From positions 115,121 to 179,120 of the forward strand of contig VCJN01001715.1 in NCBI GenBank assembly GCA_006384855.1: a stretch of 64,000 bases of DNA. Direction: 5' to 3'. This DNA is from Tetraselmis striata (Eukaryota; Chlorophyta; Chlorodendrophyceae; Chlorodendrales; Chlorodendraceae). This document shows, in pieces, positions 45,384 through 56,300 of this stretch; the stretch's first letter is position 1, and each line of letters opens with the position of its first letter. Below the pieces are notes generated by a model. It was not told the origin of the DNA. It ran no database searches and worked only from the letters and a program-made list of their open reading frames with translations. A program made the position numbers and the translations under genes.

Positions 45384-45496
45384 CTGAAAAATCAACACAG
45401 CAAGCCGCCTAAAAGCGGCCCGCATCCCGCATGAGGCGGGATGGATGAGTGATGCGCACACGGTTCAGAGTCCGGGCCACGCGTGCACGTGTGTGT
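45384..45496 (+). repeat. Left terminal inverted repeat, inner block
   Basis: Matches the reverse complement of 48238-48350 with a handful of differences: the hairpin loop tg versus ga, and a 2-base 'ag' insertion. Hairpin arms: gccgc/gcggc at 45404-45419 and atcccgc/gcgggat at 45424-45442. Confidence 0.85.
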
Positions 45497-45499
45497 GTG

Positions 45500-48160
45500 A
45501 GGGTGATCCTCGGACGTGCTGTGCAGCTTTAGCAAGGGGATGGCAGACGAATCTACGCCGTCTGATGAGGCAGCGAGCACGCTCTCGAGCGGTCACCAAG
45601 CTCAGGACCCCGAGGAAATATCCTGCGAGCAAGGCCTCCCGGTGAGCCCGGGTGGTGCACCGAATGCCCCGCGATGAGAGGGCACCCCGATCCGCAGCCA
45701 AGCATGTGATATTGCGCACTGTGCGGCGCACCCCCTTGCTCACCTCGCCCATTGTGCCGAAGACCATGCCCGTGTACTCCGACATATCTAGGATATCTCG
45801 AAGAGGACCCTTCTGTCCGGGCTCCGTGTTGTGCCACGCCGCATCCCGCGCTGCCAACCCCCGTTGTATGTCGCCCAACAGGGAGCGCTCAAACCGATCC
45901 ACAGCCGTACGTGGCCCGGGGCACTACATTGTACTTGACCCCGTACCGCATAGTCTTGAATTCCAGCACGTGGACTTCAAGATCCGGGGATCATAGCTCC
46001 CGGTCACGACGTTGAACGCCGGGAGGGAGAGCTCTGCGTCCGGCACTAGCTAGGTCGTTGAGTTCATCCCTGGGTACGGTGTTGCCGAGAGGCACTGCCT
46101 GTTGGAACAAGTCATCCACCTCCCGGCGTACAACGATACCTAGGTCGTGAACACATTGATCACGGAAGGCATCTGCGATAGCGTCGTGTTGTACACGCAA
46201 GTGAGCGTCTCTAGGCGCCGGGAGGTTCATGAGCGCGTTGCCGTATAGGTCAACAGTGACGGGATTGTATGTGCTCCGTCGAGGGCAGAATGATCTTGCT
46301 CCCAACCACTAGGGCCAAGCACGGGCTAGGCAGAAAGAAGTACCCGGCAGCGACCTCCCGCAGCTCATGCGGAGTCATGACCGTCCGCGCGGTGGGGATG
46401 GCCACTGTCCACATGCCTGACGCCGCGTCGAGCTGGTTGAACAAGATCCGTTCCCTACATGTGACATGGAGAGCGCACACCTCATTTCGAAGCCGAGAGT
46501 TGTTTGCATGGTCTAGAAATGCCGTCAAGTCCTTTTGCGAGCCCGACGCAGCCTCCACTTCCCGCTCCATCACGCGCGCATCTGCGTCGCCGAGATGGCC
46601 AGCAGTAGCCGCTTGGCGGCGGCCCCACGCCTCGCGCATCTCCGCGGCGTAGCTGTTCGACCCACGAGCATCGTTGAGGAAGTGGTCATACCGGCGGGCG
46701 GAAGAAGTTGCGTTGAAGCTGCCTCGGCCAAGTACGGACCCGAGCTGTGGGTCAAAGAAACCAGGGGTGGGGGTGTTGGTGCCGGAGTTCCTAGTAAGGA
46801 ACCTTGGGAGGATGGCATTCATGCAGCCGATAGAGGCGGCATCACAAATAGTAGCCATGCGGCGGATGCCAGCTCCCTTCGACCGAGTGGGGAGGTGAAG
46901 CCTGCTACGCGCCCTCGCCACTGCATCCTCGCTCAAGGTAGCCACCTCCGCTGCCATGGGGTCGGGGTCGTGCAAAAGCTCCGCCAGGAAATCGGTGACC
47001 ACCGGATTGGTGTCGGTGCCGTACGTGGAGGGATCAAAAGAGACCCCTAGCACCCGCTCGACTGCCACGAGGACGGTGGCATCCACCGCCTCCGCAAAGG
47101 CCTCCACCTCGGACGAAAGACAATTGCGGAGCCGATACCCCGCCTTGTGTGTGTGTTGCATGCAATGCTTGAGCAGGGCCCATGCGTGGTGATGCAGGGT
47201 GTGGATGAACCGACGGTTGGGCTTGGTAGATAGGAGCTTGCTTAGGCTAGCGTACGTCCACCTCCTTTTGTAGCTCCTCCGCCTTGCCGCGCATGTACGC
47301 CTGCACATACTCTGGCGATCCGAGCGGCACGTCGAGGACAGCGATGCCGTGATGGCCATCTAGCTCGGGCCACTCGATGTCGGCCGGAGCCTCACGCCGC
47401 GCGGCCTCCGTGTTTGCGCTGTACGCCTGCATCTTGTCGAAGCGCACCTCCAGCTCCACTGACGCCTTGATGGACGTGCGGAAGGCGTGAAGAGCCGGCC
47501 AAACGTGCTTCGGAAGGCCCACTAGAAACCCATCGTCGGCGTTGAAGCGCGCCGCCCCGTCAGTGACCTCCAACGTGCTGTCACGCTGCTGCACCTCGGG
47601 GTGAATCGCGATGCAAAAGGAAGTCGTGGCCAACGGTGCGCCTTGCTGCACGCCATCCTCGGACCACAGAGGGACGGACCGGTCGTCCACGACTAGATAC
47701 AAATCCGTGGAGAGGGAGGCTAGGAGCGCAGAGATGACATAGTGTAGTGGAGAGCAATCGATGTGGCGTTGGATGATGGTGCGGCGCCATGCCTCGTTGT
47801 AAGCGTTGCGAAGGTCGGTGTGAACGATGACGGCACGTGGGCCAAGCTTCTCGGCGATGAGCCGGACGCCATGGATGAGCACAGAGTCGCCCGCGGGAAT
47901 GCCAACGCCGAGCTGAGATGGAGCAAGCACCGACACGTATGCCTCCTTCATGTTGTCCACCACTGCCCGCTACCACGCGCCGCTCAGCCTCCCCGACTGC
48001 CACATGCCGCACGTCCGGGGCCCTCCCCTCGCCTAGCTTCTTGACAGGTGCCACGAGCCTAGCAGAGACGAAGAGCCGGTTGAACCACCCGGGCAGGCGA
48101 CCTTGGACCAGTCCTCACCTGTACCTTTGTCCTATGCCTGTACCAGTCCTCACCAGCGAT
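45500..48160 (-). pseudogene. Reverse transcriptase with R2-like restriction-type endonuclease
   Basis: Minus-strand, several frames. 48160-47970: 'VAPVKKLGEGRAPDVRHVAV', the fingers entry of RT. 47963-47247: 'QLGVGIPAGDSVLIHG', motif A 'VIVHTDLRNAYNEAWR' (Asp near 47816), motif B 'EDGVQQGAPLATTSF', motif C 'FNADDGF' (Asp pair near 47537). 47359-46250: long region ending 'LHLPTRSKGAGIRRMA' ... 'LALVVGSKIIL'. 46305-45991: 'HLRVQHDAIADAFRDQCVHD', then in a shifted frame 'PDAELSLPAF' and 'LEFKTM' (near 45950-46040), which fit a PD-(D/E)xK nuclease core. 45902-45500: 'VDRFERSLLGDIQRGLAARD'. Catalytic residues appear intact but about five frameshifts or stops break the gene. The N-terminal DNA-binding region of R2 proteins is absent. 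Called from motif order only. Confidence 0.62.
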
Positions 48161-48237
48161 CGCCCGCCATAATCCGGTGCATGCGTAGTTAGTCGCTATT
48201 TGTCGCTACCCTGTGCCGTACCCGTACCAGTAAGGAT

Positions 48238-48350
48238 TATACACACACGTGCACGCGTGGCCCGGACTGAACCGTGTGCGCATCACTCATCCATCCCGCC
48301 TTCTGCGGGATGCGGGCCGCTTTTAGGCGGCTTGCTGTGTTGATTTTCTA
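48238..48350 (-). repeat. Right terminal inverted repeat, inner block
   Basis: Reverse complement of 45384-45496. Both hairpins are preserved by the inversion. Confidence 0.85.
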
Positions 48351-48394
48351 ATTCTGGGGAACTGCCCTTTTTGTAATTCACACCAGTAAGGATT

Positions 48395-49395
48395 ACAATT
48401 GATCGTCAGCGGAGACACATCGTCACCGGGATACAGTATAAGGATTACAGTATAGCGACAATGTATTTCTATGATGTGTTTGCTTAGTTATATGTGTAGG
48501 ATTAATTCAGGCTTACGTAATCATTACAACCTGATGAGTTGGAAATATTCGTCCTTTATGGCATCATCTGCGGACTTACGTAAATTTACGCGCCTCGTCA
48601 GCACGCGCGCATGAGGTACCGCGACGGTACCTGTACCCACGGAGGGCTACAGTAGCGGCGACTATACAGCATAATATATGTAGTGTGGTGCTGGTAGTAA
48701 ATCCTTATCGTAACGCACGATATATATAAAAGCATTAGCGACTTTTTATGCATGTAGATTAGTAGTAATGCGCCTATGCGCGTACTTGGTCCAATGATAT
48801 TTTAGTCGAATGAAATATTTTACCACTATGTATTGCGCCACGATAGTAATAAACGCGTCGGTAAAAAGTTATACGACTACCGTCAATACTACATAGTCGC
48901 TGTGTACGCGTATATAAACGTGAAAATCTGTGCAGATATAACATATACTTCCTACATAGTAGCAGTCGCCATTTTATCACCCCCAGGTACTCGTTCGAGG
49001 TGCCTGTATATATGTAGCAGATATATGCAGCAGATACATATATGTGTAGCAGATATATAGCAGATGGTAGCTATATATATATGTAGCGACCATCTGCTCC
49101 AGAGGATTCTCCTTAAATGTAGGCTTTTTCCTTCCCCAGTACTTTGCGTCCATTCTCTTGACGCTCTCCCTGTAACCAAAAACTAAATATCTGCTCCAGC
49201 CATCGGGGCCGTCATCACACCGTCAGCAAGTAGCGCGCACATCGTCTCCCAGCTGAACGACGGCGTCCCGTTGAGCGCTTGCCGCCAACTCCGAACACCT
49301 GCCATACTAACACCCTTCGCCGCGTGTTGATTTACCACCGCCTGGGATACCCCGCAGCCCGCCGACACCGTTAGTGCTCGATCGCTGTCGGCAGT
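48395..49395. other. AT-rich spacer upstream of the peptidase gene
   Basis: No coding frame recognised. A ~20-bp imperfect tandem repeat of 'atatgtagcagatatat' type lies at 49008-49085. The 200 bp before 49396 are GC-rich and probably contain the promoter and 5' leader of the downstream gene. Confidence 0.5.
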
Positions 49396-52300
49396 ATGCC
49401 GCTGCGCGCGCCAAGCCTCGCCGGACTGCTGCTGCTCTCGTCGATCGCTGGCCTTTTCTTGGCTCCCCCGACGACCGCGTGCACAGTGGTGGTTGTCGGC
49501 AAGAATGTCACGGCTGACGGCTCTGTGATGGTCGCGCACGGCGATGACGGCGGAACGTTCACCGCCGATCTGCGTCTGATCAAGGCACGGCCTGCTGCGC
49601 CCGCCGGCCTGACGCCCGCTTTATAGCTTCGTTGACGATAGTACCTGGTACTCGTGAAGCAAATAATTGTTGTTCTGCCGTCCATCACTCGTCCAGCTGC
49701 CCCGTGCGCCCAGCAGCCTCGCCGCCGACACCACTGAGGTGAGACGACGGTCTGGTGTACCTAGGTTCCGGCTGCCTCTTATCCTGAGGGAGCTACGCGG
49801 CCCGTCCTGCACTTTGAGCAAGGTGATGCCACGTTCTGCTGCGGGAAGGGTGGAGGACTCGTCGCTTGTTCAGCCTCTGAGTAGTGTGTCCCTGAACTTC
49901 TTCGAAATGCACAACATAACTAGTCGGAAATACCAACGGACTGAAACATTTTCTGACCCACAGAGTACCCTCGGATTGTCGCTTACGGCCGCGGCGATGA
50001 CTACAAGCCGTTGAACGGTCAGAAGCTGACGGAGCCGGCGGGCTTCATCCCGCAGGTGATGCGCTCTAGGCGGGCGAGATTAAATTTCGTCGTCCGCGGT
50101 GCATTTTGACAACCTGGCACGCATGGTGATCGAGGCGCTGTTTGCTCAAGCGGCTATGTGCAACTGTCGTCCCGTCGCTCGATCCAGGTGAGGCAGACGT
50201 ATGCATACTGGGACAGCGACTATGGCATCATGAACGAGAAACAGGTGTCGATCGCCGAGAGCACGATCGGAGCTAAGACCGTTGGGTGAGCCCCCCCCCC
50301 CCCCCCCCCCCCCTTCCCCCCCCGCCCGCCCCCCGCGCGCCTCCCCCGTAGTCACCCTCCAGGCCACGTAATTAAAGTTGTACGCTACAGTACTGTATTA
50401 ATTGTGTCCTATACCGCGGGATTGACCGTGCCCGTGCCCGTGGTCGGTGGTGCGTAAATATGGGAGGTGAAGCAGCCACGCAATAAACATTTATACGTTG
50501 CGGGCGACCACGAAAGTGCCGTGATGATCGCGTGCCCCAGCGCCGCCCACTCACGGTTCGCCCCGGGTCATCGGCCGAAGCCGCCCCGGCACTTTACCTC
50601 GTGCGCCAACTGCAGTCGTAGGTCTGGCACAGCCATCCGACCATTGCCTCATTCGAACCCCGCAGGGCTAATGCTTCAATCGGGTAAACCCGCCGGGACA
50701 CGCCGGGCCGATATTGCCGAAATACATCGACAAGGGGCCACCGACTAACGATTATTTTACATTTTGCGCCACCTTGTTACCCCAGTATCGCGCCCTTGTT
50801 TATTTTCTTCATCGGCAGTCCCTGCCCGGTACTTAGTGTGCGTCCCAGCTAAGCTCGTCAGGTCGACCCTCTGACTTTTCACCACACCGTGCGCTTCTCC
50901 GTGACGCCAGGTGGGGCAACAACCTGCCCTACGGCAACTGCATGTTCGGGATCGCGGAGCTCACAAAGGTGGCGCTCGAGCGCTGCGACTCCGCACGCTG
51001 CGCCGTGCAGACTATGGGCGCTCTCGCGGAGAAGTACGGCTTCTACTCCGAAGACAGCGGCGACCCCGCGGCGCCGCTGTACTTTCTGAGCGCTGAGTCG
51101 GCCGCTATCGCCGACCCCAACGAGGTGTGGCTGTTCCACGTTCTCACCGGCCCCAACAATGCCAGCGCCATTTGGGCGGCGGTTCGGGTCCCCGACGACC
51201 ACGTCAGCGTCATGGCCGACGGCATGGTCATCCGAGAGCTCGACCTCGAGGACGGGGAGCACTACTTGGCGTCCAGCAACGTGCATTCCTACGCCATCGA
51301 GCGGGTGAACGCCACAGCCGCCCTGCTACGCAACTACTACAGGGCGCTGAGGCATTTTTGTTGTGTCGCTTGCTAACGGCTGAATTCGGCGAATGCCGTG
51401 ACATCACAGGGCTGGTGGAATCCCGAGGAGGGGCCATTCGACTTCACGGCCGCCTACGCCTTCGACGGCGACTTCGTGGTGCGGCCATTCCCATCGACAG
51501 ATTTTCCATGCGAATCAGCACCATGGTTGCAGTCCCCCTTCTGCCAGCATCCCACATGCCTGTCAATACGCAAGCTCGCATCACAGTGGATGCATTTACA
51601 ATAAAATGACAATAGTAATGCTGCACTCCCGCAACGTCATTCATTCTGCCTGGCAGCAGGGCGGCATTCCATGAACTATGCTGAATAACAGTTGTGCTCC
51701 CCTCCACCCTCCTTCAGGGAGAGTACCCATTCTACCCGCTCTATGTCGGCCGCCGCATCTGGCGCGTTCTCAGCCTCTTTGCCCCATCCCTGAGCCTGGA
51801 TCCGCGCCTGGGGTACATCCCGGAGCAGAAGACCTACCCGGTGAGCGTACGCGCAGATCGGCAGGGCGAGGTCACGGTGGAGGACGTCATGACAGTGTTG
51901 CGCGATCACTACCAGGGCACCGAATTCGACACCTCCAAGGGCGCGAAGGCCGGCCCGTTCGGAAACCCCACGCAGTACGACCCCAACCAGTATACCGCCG
52001 CAGGCATCCCGGGCGGCTGGGAGCGCCCCATCTCCGTCTTCCGGCAACTGTTCAGCTTCGTGGCGGTCAGCCGCGCGTGGCTACCCGACGAGATCGGCGG
52101 CATGTTCTGGTTTGGCCAGGCGCAGGCGCACACGACCGCATATGTGCCTATCTACGCGAGCGCCACGCACGCGCCGTGCTCCTACCGGCAGGTCCTCCAG
52201 ACGGAGTTTAGCCAGGATGCCGCGTGGTGGGCTTTCAACTTTGTGTCCAACTGGGCCAACCTTAAGTACGCCTACATGTCCACGGACATCCAGGCTGCAC

Positions 52301-52728
52301 AGGCCCAGGCGCAAGCACTCGGGCGATCTCTTCAACTTGGGGTGGAGGCCACCGCGCTGTCCATCCTGCAGGATGCGAGCTGGGATGTTGTTGGCGGCGA
52401 CAGCTCGATGAATGCCGCGGTGGCTGACATGCTCACATCCGCGGTGGTCGATCATGCCAACCGAGTGACCCGGGAGTGGTGGGCCCTGGCCTGGCGGCTG
52501 GTGGCGAAGTATTCGGACGGGTACATCGCGCGCACCGACGGCTCGGCGGGCAGGGACATGCCCGGCTATCCCGAGCCCTGGCTCAAGGCAGTTGGCTTTG
52601 AGGACTTTCCCGGCGAGAGCTTCATCAACCCGCGTGCGCCGCAGCCAGAGCCGGCGGTGCAGGACAACCAGGGTGTCGGCGAGCTCATGAGGCCCAGCCA
52701 CAAGGCCAGTCGGCGCGAGATCATGTGA
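49396..52728 (+). CDS. Peptidase family C69 (dipeptidase-like Ntn hydrolase), secreted
   Basis: Exons resolved by frame: 49396-~49620, a poorly resolved junction or small exon near 49690-49739, 49964-50055, 50188-50285, 50911-51304, 51410-51475 and 51718-52728 (TGA). A signal peptide (residues 1-28, 'LLLLSSIAGLF') ends just before Cys29 in 'CTVVVVGKNVTADGSVMVAH', which is the N-terminal nucleophile of this family once cleaved. Other family blocks: 'YPRIVAYGRGDDYKPLNGQK', 'FIPQV', 'YAYWDSDYGIMNEKQVSIAE', 'GNCMFGIAELTKVALERC', 'SNVHSYAIER', 'GWWNPEEGPFDFTAAY', 'LSLDPRLGYIPEQKTYP'. The family hydrolyses dipeptides or small amides, here probably in the secretory pathway or outside the cell. A TAG follows exon 1, so the exon 1 end must lie upstream of it; the exact donor was not found. 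Confidence 0.8.
50560..50725 (+). repeat. Dispersed repeat, copy in peptidase intron
   Basis: About 160 bp beginning 'ccccgggtcatcgg-c-aagccgcccc' and including 'cattcgaaccccgcagggct' and 'gacacgccggg-cgat'. Matches 52930-53095 in the same orientation. Its reverse complement contains a GGTTCGAAT block like a Pol III B-box, so a SINE origin is possible. Confidence 0.6.
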
Positions 52729-52929
52729 GCTGCCGGCAAAGAACTGCTGCGGCGGGGAGATTCAAGACCCAACATTACAGATTCTGATGCAGAGGCACAC
52801 AGGAGCGGGTATTTATAACATAAAATTAACCATTGACTTATATTACGGAGGGGCAAGTAACCTATATGAGGGCTGAAGTGATTGATGCTAGATTAGCAGA
52901 AAAAGGAGACGTGGAAGCAAATTAAAGTT

Positions 52930-53095
52930 TGCCCCGGGTCATCGACCAAAGCCGCCCCAGCGCTTGACCTTCTGCACAAACTGCAGCCGTAGGTCTGGCA
53001 TAGCCCGCATACGATTGCCTCATTCGAAACCCGAAGGGCTAATGCATCAACCGGGTAAGCCCAGGACACGCCGGGACGATAATGCCCTCAGCTAG
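52930..53095 (+). repeat. Dispersed repeat, copy downstream of the peptidase gene
   Basis: Second copy of the 50560-50725 sequence: 'ccccgggtcatcgaccaaag', 'gcagccgtaggtctggcat', 'cctcattcgaaacccgaag', 'gacacgccgggacgataatg'. Roughly 80-85 percent similar by eye. Confidence 0.6.
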
Positions 53096-53376
53096 GAGTG
53101 GAGAATTGCACCGGGACGTCTTGTACAACAGACCTCCACTAGATCTGCCGAATGTACAGACAAGATGCGGGGAGACATGTGGAATAAGTGTCACACTGCA
53201 AGTATTTCACATGTACAATGAATGGCAACAGAACGCCATACATTCAATGTCAGTAATATAACTCCTGCTGTGGCCCCCCTGTCCCTGGCGATGGTATCTT
53301 CGCACATTTATCCAAGCTGCTGTCTAGGCGTTGGGGGGCGGCATGGCGTGAAGTAAGTTATCTGAAGCGGTGTCAT

Positions 53377-56300
53377 CTACTGCGTCCGCTGGCGGCCATC
53401 AAAGTGGTGCAGCGCCGGCATCATGCCGATCCTGCCGCCGGGGGACAGGGCCTCGTAGAACTCCGCCCAGGCAATGCAGCCGTCGCTGTTGAGGTCGACG
53501 TCGCGCAGCATGTCCCGTGCCTGCGAGAAGAGACAAGCAGTCGTTTCATCGGCCGCACATCTTTAGCATTGCCTCACCCAGTGTGGATCAATGGGTCAGT
53601 GTCGTGGGGATGAAATCATCTGGGTTTGTGTCTAATCATTTCGAAACCCGCTCTACTCAAGCGTGACAATCGGGATCCGCAGCACAGAAAAGAACTTCAC
53701 CATGAGTTCCTATGACCTACCATGGCAAGTGTTCTTTTATGTCGGTGTAGGGTATAGTCCTGTTGCGATGCCGCCTGATTGAGCTTTAAGGTGCGGTGTG
53801 AATCGGGTACGGACTAGTATAAAAGTGGTCTTGGAAATGCGCGGCCCCCCGTGTACACCTAAATGCTGTGTTGTCACGACTGCGTTACTTTTACACCGCT
53901 AATACACTGCTTAATTGTCTAGATTTATGAGTACCGTTTCTGGGGAGGCAGAGACACTCAAATGGTACGGCTTATCTCGGGACGTTGTCGGCAAGAAGAG
54001 CGCAGAGGGATGGAAGGGGAACATACGCCCGCGCACGCACCTGCTGCTGCGCAGAGCTGGCGGGGACGTGATGGGCCGACAAGTGGGCCTTGATGTCCGA
54101 CATGCAGATGCAGCCGTCGCGGTTGTGGTCCAGGCGCGCAAACACGCGGCCCAGGGCGTCCTGCCACGCCTGCGGCGCCTGCTGCGCGACGACCTCCCAG
54201 TCGATCAGGCTGCTGATCAGCTCGTGGCGGTCCACGTGGCCGTCGTTGGTCACGTCCTGAGCAACACATCGCCAAGTTTAGACCACACCTCCAGATGCCC
54301 TCCAAGGCCCCGCGCGCAGTCCTGACGCGATGTGCCAACAAATTCCAGGTGGGTTCACCATGTGGGATGTCAACTGCGCGAGCTCCGCGGGCGTCAGATC
54401 GAAGCTGTTGGAGGCGGCGATCTTATCCTGGTGGGGAGCATGCATGCACGGCGTGGAGTCAGCCTCTGCAAGGTGTGCCACCTAGCAGGACCGGCTACAT
54501 GATCCCCAGCCTCAGCTCCTAATTCAGTCTGTCACGAGCTTCAAACCCCCCAAAATAGTCACATACAGCCCCAGTACCTCACACAGTGTTCATTATCAGA
54601 CAGATTACGGCTTAAGTGATTGCATCAGCACAAACAGCGCCGTTTTGTGTAATCAGTGCGCCAAAAGCGACTACATCAGAGCGCATGCAGAGCGTTACAG
54701 AGCTTCTGATTAGTGTGCATGTTTGGGTTAGATTAGGGTTTGGTGCAGGGGGGTATGGAGGGGAAGGGAGGGGGCGACTGGGCAGCCCACCATGACATCC
54801 TCCATGGGTACCCGGAAGGAGGCATTGCTGCCCGAAGCGGCGCGAAAGTCATCCAGCGGGGCGTCGGAGGCGGTGGCGCCCGCCAGCAGCTGCCCGTGCC
54901 CCGCGCCCATGAGCTCCTCTGCCACGAGGCTCAGCGCCACCTGGCGAAACGCGCCCGCCACGCCAAAGCGCTGCAGCGCCTGCACAAAGCTGCTGCCCTG
55001 GGTCACACCGCCGTACCCCGCCTGAGACGGCGCACTCGGCGCCGGGCCGCTCGTCTGCAGGAAGGGGTCGTGCAGCGCCTCAGCTGCTGTGGGCCGCTGG
55101 TTTGGGTCCTTGGTGAGCAGTCGCTTGAGGAACTTCTGCGCCGGGATCGACACGCCCTCTGCGGGCAGGCGCGAGAAGTCGATGTCCTCGCCCCGAATCG
55201 TCTGGAACGTCTGCAAAGGCGGCATGCGATCACATCCGGTAAGGCCTCCCTCCCCTGCTCAATTCCGTTGTGGAGGCTATGGATGCCCGTGGGAAGAACA
55301 TTCCAGTAGTAACTGGAGGTAAGGATCCCTGCATGGGATGACGCTTGGCGAGATGGAGGAGGTGGGCGGGGAGGGGGGGGGGGGGGAGGGGAGGGGGGAT
55401 GTTATTGGGGGGATGGAGGGGGCAGCTGCGCACCTGCTCCGGGGTTGGGTTTGTGCCGTCCGCCACACTGGGGTAGCGCCCCGTGAGGAGCATGAAGGCC
55501 ATGACGCCCGCCGAGTACACATCCGCCTGCGACCCGTACTGCTGATGAAGCACCTCTGCGCAGGCACACCAATAGGCAACCGCAGGCATGGCTCAGCATG
55601 CAGGCACTCCTACCCATACACATGACGCCTGCAGGTACAAGGAGGGTCCGGGCACAATCTGCAAAACTGTTGCACGGTCCGGCCTGCTGCAGATTTGGCG
55701 CAAAGGAAACCTTCACGAATGATTTCCCTTCATAATCCGATGTATGTGCAACAAACTTTTAGGGTTAAGTCATTGATGCATACCAGCGAGAATCCTAAAG
55801 TCAGCTTCCAATTGCAGATTTCAGCCAGATTCAAGCCCGGGAACCAACAATGTGAGCTAGTTGTAGAACGTTGCGCAATGCCGAGGGAAATGATATCGGG
55901 TGCGCGCACCGCAGTCTCGTCATGAAGGGATATTGCAACACGGGCATATATACACAAAGCACACGGGCATTTATACACAAAGCTGTACACGATGATTAAA
56001 TACCTTTGCTAGTTCTCATCCCAGGCCTACCTACTCGTACACGCCGGCAGCGAGAGGGGCGTCGTGTGTTGGCCAGCAGCATGCGGTGAGAGGAGGAGCC
56101 TACCTGGAGCCAGGAAGTAGGTGGTGCCGGAGATGGCCTCGAGCGGGGGATCCCCGGGACCGTGCCTGAATTAAGAGGCGGGCGGCCACAATCGCCACTG
56201 ATCAGCGCTGACCCGCGCCGCCAACAATCCTCCATATCCAGGCTACAGTTGGTCCAGGACAGGCACAGAGGCTTGCAGAGATACCAAACAATAAGCTTGC

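Larger units (their letters stand above)
45315..48394 (-). mobile_element. RT-endonuclease unit enclosed by long terminal inverted repeats
   Basis: About 3.08 kb. The left repeat (about 45315-45496) and right repeat (about 48238-48394) are inverted copies. An outer block 'actggtgtg-attacaaaaa' matches. A short unmatched middle follows, then about 105 bp nearly identical from 'aaaatcaacacagcaagccg' inward to 'cgcgtgcacgtgtgtgt'. Each inverted repeat holds two hairpins ('gccgcctaaaagcggc' and 'atcccgc...gcgggat'). The inside is almost entirely one minus-strand gene remnant (48160-45500) with RT and restriction-like endonuclease. No obvious target duplication was seen at the outer edges. Confidence 0.7.

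Noticed and set aside
45384-48350. CRISPR-like or Helitron interpretation of the hairpin ends
   Set aside because: The ends are mutual inverted repeats, not spaced direct repeats, and there is no Rep/helicase gene or 5'-TC...CTRR-3' end.
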